Assembly: GCF_041435335.1 (NCBI RefSeq)
Contig: NZ_CP108430.1
Location: 2,356,001-2,420,000, forward strand
Length of the DNA stretch: 64,000 nt
Direction: 5' to 3'
From: Streptomyces sp. NBC_01283
Lineage (GTDB): Bacteria > Actinomycetota > Actinomycetes > Streptomycetales > Streptomycetaceae
Shown here: positions 17,592-26,857 of the stretch, in pieces
How positions within the stretch are numbered: the first letter of the stretch is position 1
How the letters are laid out: the number at the start of each line of letters is the position of its first letter
Program-made: the position numbers and the translations under genes
The notes under the pieces: model-generated
The model's database searches: none
What the model was told of the DNA's origin: nothing
The model's input: the letters and a program-made list of their open reading frames with translations, nothing else

Positions 17592-17973
17592 TGCTGCGGA
17601 GCACGCCCGCCGAGCCGATGAACAGCGGGTCGGGCAGCGCGTCCAGGTGCCAGAACTCCCAGCGCAGGCACCGCTCGGGCTCAAGTACCCGGGGTTCGCC
17701 GGTGAAGTCGAGGATCTCCACGCCGACCTGCATGTGGTGATTGGCCGCCGGGTCGGGGTCGGTGACGCAGGCGACGCGCGTGCCGAGCGCGCGCAGGCCC
17801 GTCTCCTCCGCCAGCTCACGGCAGGCTGCGCCGGCCAGCGACTCGCCCACTTCGAGATGCCCGCCGGGCAGTCCCCAGGTTCCGTCGCCGAAGGTGTTGG
17901 CCCGCAGGCCGAGCAGCACGCGGTCGCCCGCGCGGACGATCGCCTGGACCCCTACACGTACCTGTGCCGTCAT
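17563..17973 (-). CDS. NUDIX hydrolase
   Basis: A 136-residue NUDIX enzyme. The signature G-x5-E-x7-REUxEExG is complete ([13 protein letters not shown] then [10 protein letters not shown]). Such enzymes cleave nucleoside diphosphates linked to another group, including damaged or modified NTPs. It starts 25 bp after the radical SAM gene stops, which suggests one transcript and perhaps a nucleotide-related shared pathway. The end overlaps the TPR gene. Confidence 0.9.
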   Translation of the reverse strand: MTAQVRVGVQAIVRAGDRVLLGLRANTFGDGTWGLPGGHLEVGESLAGAACRELAEETGLRALGTRVACVTDPDPAANHHMQVGVEILDFTGEPRVLEPERCLRWEFWHLDALPDPLFIGSAGVLRSIRDGALHLP

Positions 17974-17998
17974 CGCGGACTCCTCACGTGTCCGGCTC

Positions 17999-18877
17999 TC
18001 ACATGTCCGGGCTCTCGTCCGGGTAAGTGCCGGTGAAATTCTCGACGTTCCTGGCTCCCTCGACCGGGGCGGGCAGTTCGGCGAAGCTCTCCGAAAGCCG
18101 GTCGAAGAAGTTGCCGATGCGCCGCTCCCCGCCCTCGTCGACGACGACGACCTCGCAGTCCGGGTCGATGAAGAAGTAGCTGCCCGTGCGGGTGCGATTG
18201 CGGTATACCCGCAGGGTGACGCCGCGCTCGCGGGCGGCGTCCGCGCACCGGTGGACCACGTCCTCGAACTCCTCGTCGCCGATGGAGAGCCAGCCCCGGT
18301 TGTCCGCACCATAGTTGGTTTCGGACATTTGGTACACCTTCCACACGTCGGGCAGGCAGTTGTCGTCGATCAGGCTCAGGACCTTGGGCGCCCCTTTGAC
18401 GTTGAGCCTGGTCACGACCGTGCCGAGCTTCACCTTGACGTGCCCGTGGTTCCGGCGCACCTCGCCGAGCAGGGCGAGCATCCGCTCCCGGTGCGGCGCC
18501 ACGCCGGTGCGCAGCGCCCGGTGCTCGTCCGCGTCGGCGGACTCCAGGGGCAGCGCGATCCAGGACAGGTGGGGCAGCACGCGCTCCATCGTCCGCAGCG
18601 GCGCGAGGCCGTTGGTACTCAGAACGATCTTCGGGGAGCCGCCACCCTCGCCGGGTTCACGCAGCACGGCAGCGAGCTCGTCCAGATAGGGGAGCAGGGT
18701 CGGCTCACCCCCGGAGATGACGACCCCACGCACACCCGCGTCCTTCAGCGCCGCCGCGACCTTGAGCGCGTCACCCCGGGACATGGTGGGGACTTCATGC
18801 CTCGGACCGAAACAAAAGGGACAGTCGAGGTTGCATCGCCCAATAGGTCGCATGTCGACGAAGGCGGGGATGAGCAT
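17999..18877 (-). CDS. Radical SAM protein, viperin-like features
   Basis: A 292-residue radical SAM enzyme. The 4Fe-4S motif is CNLDCPFCF (C15, C19, C22), followed by the SAM-contacting [14 protein letters not shown] (56-59) and KIVLSTNGL. The second half has [26 protein letters not shown] and [14 protein letters not shown], which match in order and spacing the KINTVVNRxN, WKVFQ, ISNEEFE and SYLILDE stretches I remember from viperins, the antiviral enzymes that make ddhNTPs. This is a reading by eye; other small radical SAM families share the first half. No SPASM extension. It is probably cotranscribed with the NUDIX gene. The ribosome-binding site before ATG 18877 is weak, and M9 is an alternative start. 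Confidence 0.8.
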   Translation of the reverse strand: MLIPAFVDMRPIGRCNLDCPFCFGPRHEVPTMSRGDALKVAAALKDAGVRGVVISGGEPTLLPYLDELAAVLREPGEGGGSPKIVLSTNGLAPLRTMERVLPHLSWIALPLESADADEHRALRTGVAPHRERMLALLGEVRRNHGHVKVKLGTVVTRLNVKGAPKVLSLIDDNCLPDVWKVYQMSETNYGADNRGWLSIGDEEFEDVVHRCADAARERGVTLRVYRNRTRTGSYFFIDPDCEVVVVDEGGERRIGNFFDRLSESFAELPAPVEGARNVENFTGTYPDESPDM

Positions 18878-19128
18878 GGGGGGACCTTAGCGACCCCTGA
18901 GGCCAAAGGCCGGGTGAATCCCCCAAGGAGTCACCCCCGAACACCTGCGCTCAGCACGCGCCCGTCCCGCATCCGCGGACGCGACCCGATTGAGCGGACG
19001 GGGCGATTCCGGCCAGATTCCCGGGGCGAAAGTGACGCCATCTGGCTTGTCTTGTCGTGGACCAAGTAGATGCCCCAGGCATCCAATGGAAGAGGTAAAA
19101 GGAGCCCCTCCGCTTGTGAGGTAAGTCC

Positions 19129-20331
19129 ATGACGGAATCAGTCGCGTCCGAACCAGTCGCCTTCCCGCAGGACCGCACCTGCCCCTACCGCCCGCCGGAG
19201 TCGTACGAGCCGCTCCGCGAGGCCCGGCCGCTCGCCCGGGTCCGCCTCTTCGACGGGCGGTCCGTATGGGTCGTCACCGGCCAGGGAACCGCCCGTGACC
19301 TGCTCGTCGACCCACGCCTCTCCACCGACCGCGAGAACGAGGCGTTCCCCGCGCCGACCGAACGCTTCGCGAAGGTGCGCAACCGCAGCGTCGCCCTGCT
19401 CGGCGTCGACGACCCCGTGCACAACAGGCAGCGCCGCATGCTGATCCCCAGCTTCTCGGTCAAGCGGATCGCCGCGCTGCGCCCCCAGATCCAGGAGACG
19501 GTCGACCGACTCCTGGACGCCATGGAGGCCAAGGGGGCACCGGCCGAGCTGGTCGGCGCGTTCGCGCTGCCGGTTCCGTCCATGGTGATCTGCGCCCTCC
19601 TCGGCGTGCCCTACGCCGACCACGAGTTCTTCGAGGAGCAGTCGCGCCGCCTGCTGCGCGGCCCCCGCGCCGAGGACACCGAGCGGGCCAGGGACGAACT
19701 GGACGCGTACTTCCACGCGTTGATCGACCGCAAGACGCGCGAGCCCGGTGCCGGGCTGCTCGACGAGCTGATCCACCGGCAGCTCGCCGAGGGCGCGCTG
19801 GACCGCGAGGAACTGGTCAGCCTGGCGACGATCCTGCTGATCGCGGGCCACGAGACCACGGCGAACATGATCTCCCTGGGCACCTTCACCCTCCTCCAGC
19901 ACCCCGAGCAGCTCGCAGAGCTGCGCTCCGAGCAGAGCCTGATGCCCGCCGCCGTGGAGGAGCTGCTGCGCTTCCTGTCCATCGCGGACGGCATGCTGCG
20001 GGTGGCGAAGGAGGACATCGACGTCGCCGGCAGCACCATTCGCGCGGACGACGGCGTCATCTTCTCCACCTCCCTCATCAACCGCGACGGCGCGGCCTAC
20101 GAGACGCCGGAGGAACTGGACTTCCACCGTGCCGACCGCCACCACCTCGCCTTCGGGTTCGGCATCCACCAGTGCCTCGGCCAGAACCTCGCCCGCGCCG
20201 AGATCGACATCGCCCTGCGGACGCTCTTCGAGCGGATGCCGGACCTCCGCCTCGCGGTGCCCGCGCGCGAGATTCCGTTCAAGCCGGGCGACACCATCCA
20301 GGGGATGCTCGAACTCCCCGTCATTTGGTAG
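19129..20331 (+). CDS. Cytochrome P450, CYP105-like
   Basis: A 400-residue soluble bacterial P450. The I-helix motif AGHETT is at 239-244, ExxR in EELLRF (E278, R281), and the haem loop FGFGIHQCLGQNLAR has the ligand Cys at 349. Length and these motifs fit CYP105, which hydroxylates xenobiotics or secondary metabolites in Streptomyces. A ferredoxin gene follows after 9 bp, giving the immediate electron donor; no reductase is nearby. GAGG precedes the ATG at 19129. The substrate cannot be told. Confidence 0.93.
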   Translation: MTESVASEPVAFPQDRTCPYRPPESYEPLREARPLARVRLFDGRSVWVVTGQGTARDLLVDPRLSTDRENEAFPAPTERFAKVRNRSVALLGVDDPVHNRQRRMLIPSFSVKRIAALRPQIQETVDRLLDAMEAKGAPAELVGAFALPVPSMVICALLGVPYADHEFFEEQSRRLLRGPRAEDTERARDELDAYFHALIDRKTREPGAGLLDELIHRQLAEGALDREELVSLATILLIAGHETTANMISLGTFTLLQHPEQLAELRSEQSLMPAAVEELLRFLSIADGMLRVAKEDIDVAGSTIRADDGVIFSTSLINRDGAAYETPEELDFHRADRHHLAFGFGIHQCLGQNLARAEIDIALRTLFERMPDLRLAVPAREIPFKPGDTIQGMLELPVIW

Positions 20332-20340
20332 GAGTTGAGC

Positions 20341-20532
20341 GTGCGCGTAAAGGTAGACACGGAGCGGTGCGTGGGCGCGGGCATGTGCGCGCTCACCGCC
20401 CCGAGCGTCTTCACCCAGGACGACGACGGCTTCAGCGAGGTGCTCCCCGGGCGCGAGGACGGCGGCGGCGACCCGCTGGTGCGCGAGGCCGTACGGGCCT
20501 GCCCGGTGCAGGCCGTCACCCTCGACGAATGA
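20341..20532 (+). CDS. 3Fe-4S ferredoxin for the P450
   Basis: A 63-residue ferredoxin with three cluster Cys: CVGAGMC (C-x5-C) and a third Cys in RACPVQAV, the standard 3Fe-4S pattern in actinobacteria. GTG 20341 is preceded by GGAG at 20331-20334 with a six-base spacer, so the earlier in-frame TTG at 20335 is unlikely. It is cotranscribed with the P450 and passes electrons to it. Confidence 0.93.
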   Translation: MRVKVDTERCVGAGMCALTAPSVFTQDDDGFSEVLPGREDGGGDPLVREAVRACPVQAVTLDE

Positions 20533-20568
20533 GGACCGGCACGGGCGCCGCGGGCGGCCCGGCCGCCG

Positions 20569-23112
20569 TCAGTCCCGCAGCGTCACCGTGAAGCTCCGCC
20601 CGTACGCGTGGTGGGTGTCGACGTCGATCCGGGTCCCGCCGTGGGCCCGGCTCACCCGCACCCCCTCGTCGGCCCGCGCCGCCCGCAGTGGACGGCCGCG
20701 GAGCAGCACGCTGATCCTGTCGCGGTTCATCGTCGGGTCGGACACCGCCACGGTCGTCGGGCCGCGCCGCTCGCGGCGTACGAGGACCGAGGCCGGGCCG
20801 TCGATGTGGAGACCGGCGGCCTCGTGGCGGCCGGCCGTGAAGCTGTTCGCGGCGGTCAGGCCGAGCCCGGCATGGCCGACCGCCTGCAGCCGCACCGTGT
20901 TCGCGAGGACCTTCAGCGGCTGCCCGCCCCGGTACGACCTCAGCCCGGCCTCGCCCGCGTTCGGCACCAGGGCGTAGGCGAGGGAGACGGGCCGGGCGCC
21001 CGCCGCCCGGTCCACCGTCACGCCGAGGACCGTGCGCGTCACCGCGGTGTCCGGGTTCGCGGTGCGGACGACCCGGCGGCTCCGGGTGACCTTGTCCAGG
21101 GCTACCCGCACCTGCGGGGTGTCCAGGAAGACGTAGCCGACGGAGGTGCGCAGCGTGGCGTTGGCGTAGCGCAGCCACCGGAGGTCGGCCGTGCCCGCGC
21201 CGGTCCACGGGCGGCCGTCACGCAGCTCCCCCGTCACGGAGACCTGGTCGTCCGGCGCCGCGGTCCTGGCGTCGACCGTCGTCGTCACGGCGCGCCCCGC
21301 GCCGTCGCCCACCCCCGCGGCGAGCACCACGATCTCGTCGTCGAGCAGGAACCACGACTTCGTCGCCGTGGCGTTCCGATAAACCACGAAGTCGTCCGGC
21401 AGCAACGCACGGTCGCGGAAGGCGACATCGCTGGACTGCACCATCCCGGCCGCGCCGTACGCCCCGAGGACGGCGCCACCCGAGTACGGGTTCGTGCCGC
21501 GCGGGAAGTAGACGTACTTGTTCTGCGACTCGGACGAGGAGGTGAAGTTCAGGGGGTGGCCGGGGTTGTCGTAGTACGGCTTTCCGTACAGCTCGGGGAT
21601 CGTCCCGCGACGCTCGACCGGCGCGGTGACCCCGGCCAGGCCGTACGGCGAGACCGTGGTGAAGTAGTCGACCCCGTACGCCTGCGTCTGGTCCTGGCCG
21701 GAGAGATAGAGGTAGTAAGCGCCGTCGCCCTGGAACCACGGCATGAGGTTCTCGCCGCTCATGTACTCGTACTTGCTGATCCGGTCGGAGCTGCGCGCGA
21801 GCGCGAAGGCGTAGCCCGGTCTGCGGTGGACGGTCTTGTCCATGGCGTTGAAGGCGACGCTGCGCGACGCGGGATTCAGGTCGGCGGGCGGCACCGACGC
21901 GTCGCCGATGATGTCGGCGTAGCGCACGATGCTGACCGGCGAGACGAAGCCGGTCGGGTTGAGGGCGGCGCGCGAGGTCGACCGGATGTGCTTCACATAG
22001 CTCTTCAGGGCGGTGGCCTCGGCGCCCGTGGACAGGGAGGAGAGGTCGACGACGGCCTCCACGACGACCGCGACATCCGTGTACCCGCCGTCCGGTCGCG
22101 ACACCGCGCGCCCCTTGACGATCTCCATCATCCAGCCCTCGAAGATGAGCGGCGCGAAGCCGTCGCGCACCCATCCCCGGACGGTCGGCACCAGCTCCTC
22201 GCCGTGCGCGAAGCCCGTGCCGTCGAGGATCTTGAGCGTCTGCACGACCCGGGTGAGCAGGCCCTTTCCGTACGAGCCCGTGTACGCGACGGAGGCGTGC
22301 TGGATGAAGGAGCCGTCGGCGTAGTAGCCGTCCGTCACGCCGTGGTTCAGGCGGTAGGGGTCGATGGTGACGAAGACCGTGAGCTGGTCGGTGAGGGCCT
22401 TGCGGATGCGGGCCTCTCCCCCGGCACCGAGGAGCGCGCCCTGGAGGATCCGGTTGGTGGTGATGTCGGCGAGGTTGGCTCCGGTGTGGAACCGCGAGTC
22501 CAGGTTCACGTCGCCGTCGGTGCCGTTGCGCAGATAGGCGTCCATCGAGGCGACGTACGTGGTGATGAGGGCGGGCCGGTAGGTCCGCACCTCGTCGACG
22601 AGCAGGGTGAGGGTCTTGCTGACGTGCTGGGAGATGCCGATCTCCCAGTTGAACCAGTTGCCGTAATACCCCTTGGACTGGTCGCCGTAGTGGCGCTCGT
22701 GCAGCCAGACCAGGCCGTCGATCACGCGGTGCTGCACGCCGGTGTTCCCGTGCAGGTCGGAGAGGGAGCCCGGGGTGCGGGTCGCGAGGGCGATCTCGTA
22801 CAGCCGTTTGAAGGCCGTGTTGAGGTTGGCGTCGTCCGTGCCGAGCGTCAGTCCCGCGAAGAGCTCGCCCTCGCCCGCGTCGTCCATCGACTTCAGGTTC
22901 GTCCGCGCGGTCCTGTCGATCGCGGCGAGCTTGGCGGCCGTCTCGGGGCGCGCGTTGGACTCGGTGGTCCCCGCGAAGACCGCCACGGTGTTGTCCAGGA
23001 GGCGCGCGGTGTCCGCGGCGGCCGCCGCGGCGCTCGCCGGCAGCGTGGGGATCACCGCCAGGAGACCGGCGGCCGAGAGAGCGGACAACAGGCGTCTGCG
23101 GGTGATCTCCAT
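20569..23112 (-). CDS. Secreted polysaccharide lyase family 8 (hyaluronate/chondroitin/xanthan lyase-like)
   Basis: An 847-residue exported enzyme. MEITRRRLLSALSAAGLL is a twin-arginine signal with a cleavage region near PASAAAAA. Residues about 45-370 form the alpha/alpha toroid with GNWFNWEIG (catalytic Asn region) and HGVTDGYYADGSFIQH (His and Tyr region); the C-terminal 450 residues are the beta-sandwich domains of PL8. The family cleaves uronic-acid polysaccharides by beta-elimination. ATG 23112 follows GGAGG. Whether the substrate is hyaluronan, chondroitin or xanthan cannot be read from sequence. Confidence 0.92.
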   Translation of the reverse strand: MEITRRRLLSALSAAGLLAVIPTLPASAAAAAADTARLLDNTVAVFAGTTESNARPETAAKLAAIDRTARTNLKSMDDAGEGELFAGLTLGTDDANLNTAFKRLYEIALATRTPGSLSDLHGNTGVQHRVIDGLVWLHERHYGDQSKGYYGNWFNWEIGISQHVSKTLTLLVDEVRTYRPALITTYVASMDAYLRNGTDGDVNLDSRFHTGANLADITTNRILQGALLGAGGEARIRKALTDQLTVFVTIDPYRLNHGVTDGYYADGSFIQHASVAYTGSYGKGLLTRVVQTLKILDGTGFAHGEELVPTVRGWVRDGFAPLIFEGWMMEIVKGRAVSRPDGGYTDVAVVVEAVVDLSSLSTGAEATALKSYVKHIRSTSRAALNPTGFVSPVSIVRYADIIGDASVPPADLNPASRSVAFNAMDKTVHRRPGYAFALARSSDRISKYEYMSGENLMPWFQGDGAYYLYLSGQDQTQAYGVDYFTTVSPYGLAGVTAPVERRGTIPELYGKPYYDNPGHPLNFTSSSESQNKYVYFPRGTNPYSGGAVLGAYGAAGMVQSSDVAFRDRALLPDDFVVYRNATATKSWFLLDDEIVVLAAGVGDGAGRAVTTTVDARTAAPDDQVSVTGELRDGRPWTGAGTADLRWLRYANATLRTSVGYVFLDTPQVRVALDKVTRSRRVVRTANPDTAVTRTVLGVTVDRAAGARPVSLAYALVPNAGEAGLRSYRGGQPLKVLANTVRLQAVGHAGLGLTAANSFTAGRHEAAGLHIDGPASVLVRRERRGPTTVAVSDPTMNRDRISVLLRGRPLRAARADEGVRVSRAHGGTRIDVDTHHAYGRSFTVTLRD

Positions 23113-23288
23113 GGCGTCCTCCGCCGGTGCGTTGGCGATGTGGCGTTCTGGTGCTCTGGTCCTTTGGCGTCCGGGTCTTCCGGCGTTCGGGGCGGGCGGA
23201 GTCAAGCAGATGCCCCGACCGTCGACAAGGGCCGGTGCCCGGCCGTCCATGTGCAGCTTGCCGGACCACCAGCGGCTAGGCTCGTCAT

Positions 23289-23888
23289 GTGATGTCGGAA
23301 CAGCACGCTTCAGGGCCGTACGCCGTCGTGGCTGTCGCGTCATCAGCCGGCGGCATCCAAGGCCTGGCAGCCCTCCTGGGCGGCCTCGGCCCTGAACTGA
23401 CCGTGCCCGTGCTGGTGGTCCAGCACCTCGATCCACGCCACAGGACCCTCCTCGCCGAGGTGCTCTCGCGGCGCACGGAGCTGGCTGTGAAGCTGGCGGG
23501 GGACCAGGAGCACGTGGAGCCGGGGACGGTGTATCTCGCGCCGCCCGGCCTGCACCTTCTCGTCGGGCCCGACGGGGTTCTCGCCCTGTCGGGCAGCGAC
23601 CCCGTGCACTTCGTGCGCCCCTCCGCCGACCTGCTCTTCGAGTCAGTGGCCGACTCGTACGGGTCGCGGGCCATCGCCTGCGTCCTGACCGGCACGGGCG
23701 TGGACGGCGCGATGGGCGTGGCCGCGGTCAAGCACCGGGGCGGCACCGTGATCGTCGAGGATCCGGAGACCGCGCAGTTCGCGGGGATGCCCCGGGCGGC
23801 GGTCGACACGGGAGCAGCGGACTTCGTACTCCGTCTTGAGAAAATCGCCGCGGCGGTTCGCGGACTTGTCGAGGACAAGAGGCAGTGA
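23289..23888 (+). CDS. cheB: CheB-type methylesterase domain protein
   Basis: A 199-residue stand-alone CheB catalytic domain without a receiver domain. The nucleophile region VAVASSAGGIQGL, the His in LVVQHLDPRHRTLLAEVL and the Asp in LTGTGVDGAMGVAAVKHRGG are present, so activity is plausible. In chemotaxis CheB removes methyl groups from receptors; Streptomyces has no flagella, so another signalling role is likely. Its stop overlaps the ATG of the CheR-PAS gene (TGATG), giving translational coupling. The start may be GTG 23289 or the adjacent ATG 23292. Confidence 0.88.
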   Translation: MMSEQHASGPYAVVAVASSAGGIQGLAALLGGLGPELTVPVLVVQHLDPRHRTLLAEVLSRRTELAVKLAGDQEHVEPGTVYLAPPGLHLLVGPDGVLALSGSDPVHFVRPSADLLFESVADSYGSRAIACVLTGTGVDGAMGVAAVKHRGGTVIVEDPETAQFAGMPRAAVDTGAADFVLRLEKIAAAVRGLVEDKRQ

Positions 23889-25810
23889 TGAGTGAGTCGT
23901 CCGGCGCCGGTACCGATGAGGGCGCCGAGCCGCGGGCCGGACACCCCGAGCGCGCGCCCGGCCCAGCTGTCGACCAGGGGTTGGAAGACCTGCTCGGCTT
24001 CATCCGCGACTCGCGGGGATTCGACTTCACCGGCTACAAGCGGTCCACTCTCGGCCGCCGCATCCGCAAGCGGATGGACGACGTCGGCACGCGTGACTAC
24101 GCCGACTACCGCGATCTGCTCGAGGCCGACACGGTGGAGTTCCGCACTCTCTTCAACACGATCCTGATCAACGTCACCTCCATGTTCCGCGACCCGGAAG
24201 CCTGGGAGCTTCTCCAGCGTGAGGTGGTGCCGGAGCTGATCGCGGACCTGGGTGCCGACGACGAGATCCGGGTGTGGAGCGCGGGCTGTTCCAGCGGCGA
24301 GGAGGCATACTCCCTGGCCATCATCTTCGCGGAGGCGCTCGGCATCGAGGAGAGCCTGAACCGCGTCAAGATCTACGCCACGGACGTCGACGAGGAGGCT
24401 CTGCGCGATGCCCGCGCCGGGCAGTACCCGGAAAGGAGCCTCGAATCGCTCGCGGTCGAGCTGCGCGACAAGTACTTCGAGGAGCATGACAACCAATACG
24501 TCTTCCGCCCCGACCTGCGGCGCCGGGTGATCTTCGGCCGCCACGACATCACCCGCGACGCCCCGATCTCCCGCCTGGACCTCCTCGTCTGCCGCAACGC
24601 CCTGATGTACTTCAACGTCGAGGCGCAGGCCCAGATCGTCGACCGCTTCCACTTCGCCCTGCGCGAGGGCCGCTACCTCTTCCTCGGCAAGGCCGAGATG
24701 CTCCTGAATGACAGTGAGCGGTTCGAGGCGGTCAGCATCCGCCAGCGCGTCTTCCGGCGCCGGCCGGGCGGCAGCGCCGCTCCCTACCCCTCGATTCCCG
24801 TGAAGATCAGACCCGGTGTGGGCATCGAGATGCAGGCGGCCACACGCACCCGCCAGCTGCGCGACCTCATCCTCGACGCGGCTCCGGGTGCCGCTGTCGC
24901 CCTGGACGGCGACGGCATTCTGGTGGTGATCAACAACGAGGCCCGATCCCAGTTCGGCCTCACGGCCCATGACGTGGGGCGCCCCTTCCAGGACCTGGAG
25001 CTCTCCTACCGGCCCACCGAGCTCCGCTCCCTGATCGACCAGGCCATCCATGAGCGCCGGACCTTGCGGGTGAACGGCGCCGAGCGGCGCATCGGCAACG
25101 AGATCCAGTACTTCGACATCGTCATCCAGCCGATCGTGAGCGGCCCCGGCCTTCCGGTCGCCACCAACATCACGTTCACGGACGTCACCTTGGCCATGCA
25201 GCTCAAGGCCGAGGTGAAGCGCGTACGCGAGGATCTGGAGACCGCGTACGAGGAACTCCAGTCCACGAACGAGGAACTGGAGACCACCAACGAGGAACTC
25301 CAGTCGAGCATCGAGGAGCTGGAGACCACCAATGAAGAGCTCCAGTCCACGAACGAGGAACTGGAGACGACGAACGAAGAGCTCCAGTCCGGCAACGAAG
25401 AGCTCGAAACCATGAACGACGAGATGCGCCTGCGCACCACCGACCTGGACGAGGCCCGCGCCTTCCTGGAGGGCGTGGTGAGCAGTATCGCGGCGGGGGT
25501 GGTGGTGCTCTCCGCCGACATGCGGGCCAAGAGCTGGAACCGCGGCGCGGTCGACCTGTGGGGGCTTCGGCCCGACGAGGTCCTTGGCGAACACTTCTTC
25601 GCCCTGGACTTCGGGCTCCCCACCGACAGCCTGCGCGGGATCGTCCAGGAGTGCGTCGCGTCCGGTAAGCGCGCGGGCCCGGTGACGATCCCGGCTGTGA
25701 ACCGCATCGGGCGGAGCATCAACTGTTCGATCATCTGTTCTCCGTTCGATGGCCACAACGGCGGCGTCGTCCTCCTGATGGAAGACGTCGCCAACGGGGA
25801 GGGCAGCTGA
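23888..25810 (+). CDS. cheR: CheR methyltransferase fused to coiled coil and PAS domains
   Basis: A 640-residue protein. A CheR N-terminal helical domain (about 30-85) and a SAM-dependent methyltransferase (about 90-285; VWSAGCSSGEEAYSLAI, RLDLLVCRNALMYF) precede a PAS domain (about 320-435), eight perfect heptads of the form EEL(Q/E)(S/T)xN (455-510), and a second PAS (about 520-635). No histidine kinase domain follows, unlike related hybrid kinases. The heptads should form a long parallel coiled coil. Coupled by TGATG to cheB and followed after 18 bp by the GAF-ANTAR gene, so the three probably form one signalling unit. Confidence 0.9.
   Translation: MSESSGAGTDEGAEPRAGHPERAPGPAVDQGLEDLLGFIRDSRGFDFTGYKRSTLGRRIRKRMDDVGTRDYADYRDLLEADTVEFRTLFNTILINVTSMFRDPEAWELLQREVVPELIADLGADDEIRVWSAGCSSGEEAYSLAIIFAEALGIEESLNRVKIYATDVDEEALRDARAGQYPERSLESLAVELRDKYFEEHDNQYVFRPDLRRRVIFGRHDITRDAPISRLDLLVCRNALMYFNVEAQAQIVDRFHFALREGRYLFLGKAEMLLNDSERFEAVSIRQRVFRRRPGGSAAPYPSIPVKIRPGVGIEMQAATRTRQLRDLILDAAPGAAVALDGDGILVVINNEARSQFGLTAHDVGRPFQDLELSYRPTELRSLIDQAIHERRTLRVNGAERRIGNEIQYFDIVIQPIVSGPGLPVATNITFTDVTLAMQLKAEVKRVREDLETAYEELQSTNEELETTNEELQSSIEELETTNEELQSTNEELETTNEELQSGNEELETMNDEMRLRTTDLDEARAFLEGVVSSIAAGVVVLSADMRAKSWNRGAVDLWGLRPDEVLGEHFFALDFGLPTDSLRGIVQECVASGKRAGPVTIPAVNRIGRSINCSIICSPFDGHNGGVVLLMEDVANGEGS
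25250..25417 (+). repeat. Eight tandem 21-bp repeats inside the CheR-PAS gene
   Basis: Eight in-frame 21-bp units such as GAGGAACTCCAGTCCACGAAC alternate QSTN- and ETTN-type heptads. They encode the coiled-coil linker. Copies differ mostly at third positions, so the repeat is held at protein level rather than recently amplified. Confidence 0.95.
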
Positions 25811-25828
25811 CGGCCCCGGTCGTATTCT

Positions 25829-26725
25829 GTGAACATGAGCGCCATGCAGGACAGTTCACGCTCAGGTGACGGCCGGGCGGACGCCGCCTGGCAGCGTGCT
25901 GTATCGGCGGGCGAACGCGCGACGCTGGCATCGGTGACCGCCGAGCGGCACGAGAGGCTCTACGCGCAGTCCGGACGCGAGTTCCACGCGAAGATGGCGA
26001 CGCGGCACCGCGCGGTCGAGGAGCGGCATCGCACGGCGGCCAGGCTCCAGGAGACGTACGCCCGCCGGGTAAGGGCATGGGCGGCGGGCCGCACCAACAC
26101 TCCTCGCGCGGGAAGCGAGGAAGAACACCGCCCTTTGTTCATGGCCGGGGTCGCGGAGGCCTGCGGGACGCTCAGCGCCGCGCTCGCGCTCGTCGGGGTG
26201 GATCTGAATCAGCTCGCGGTCGCCGCTTCGGACCGGCCTTCCCGCGGCGCCCAAGATCTGGAGTACATCCTGACTTCGGGCCCCGGGCGTGACGCGACCC
26301 GCAGCCGCCGTGCGGTCCACGCGTCGGGGGCGGACCTGGAGAGACGCTGGCCCGGCTATGGCTCCGGCCTCGCGGCTCTCGGCCTGAGCTCGGTCGCCGC
26401 GCTGCCGCTGCGGGTGCCCAGTGGCTGCCTCGGGGCACTCACCGTCTTCGATCCCCCGCCCGCACTGGTCCGGGCCGGGGCTTTCGACGCCGTCGCCGAC
26501 GCGCTGACCAAGTCCGTCCTGCTCGGCCCGGACGCGGATCCGGGCCTGTACGGCGGCACGGATCTGCGGGCGGTGGTCCACCAGGCCGCGGGCGTGCTGT
26601 CCTATCAGACGGGCAGTTCGGTCGATGACGCCCTGGCTCTCATCCGGGCGCGGGCGTACGCCGTGGATGAGTCACTCGATTCGGTGGCCCGGCGGGTCAT
26701 CTCCGGGGAACTGAAGCTCGCCTGA
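25829..26725 (+). CDS. GAF and ANTAR domain protein
   Basis: A 298-residue regulator. After a charged helical N-terminus (about 1-85), a GAF-like domain covers about 90-230 (LGLSSVAALPLRVPSGCLGA), and an ANTAR RNA-binding domain ends the protein (VVHQAAGVLSYQTGSSV, RARAYAVDESLDSVARRVI). ANTAR proteins bind dual hairpins in nascent RNA and prevent termination. It follows cheB and cheR by 18 bp. Start GTG 25829 or ATG 25835; neither has a clear ribosome-binding site. Confidence 0.85.
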   Translation: MNMSAMQDSSRSGDGRADAAWQRAVSAGERATLASVTAERHERLYAQSGREFHAKMATRHRAVEERHRTAARLQETYARRVRAWAAGRTNTPRAGSEEEHRPLFMAGVAEACGTLSAALALVGVDLNQLAVAASDRPSRGAQDLEYILTSGPGRDATRSRRAVHASGADLERRWPGYGSGLAALGLSSVAALPLRVPSGCLGALTVFDPPPALVRAGAFDAVADALTKSVLLGPDADPGLYGGTDLRAVVHQAAGVLSYQTGSSVDDALALIRARAYAVDESLDSVARRVISGELKLA

Positions 26726-26857
26726 CCCTCGTCCGGGAGGCCCGCCCCCGGTTGATAGCGTCACTCCTCTGATCTTGACATGTCATCTCGACGTCTCGCC
26801 AAGACGAGTCGTCTCGACCTGTCGTCGTGACGTGGCTCGCGGGGGAAGGGGAGCGCC

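Noticed and set aside
20553..20567. Short hairpin between the ferredoxin and lyase genes
   Set aside because: Only six base pairs with a three-base loop. Such stems are frequent by chance at this GC content.
20608..23292. An 894-codon plus-strand frame opposite the polysaccharide lyase
   Set aside because: The lyase on the minus strand has a clear Tat signal and PL8 motifs. The plus frame is a shadow without motifs.
25250..25417. CRISPR-like array
   Set aside because: The repeats are contiguous with no spacers, in frame and encode a coiled coil.
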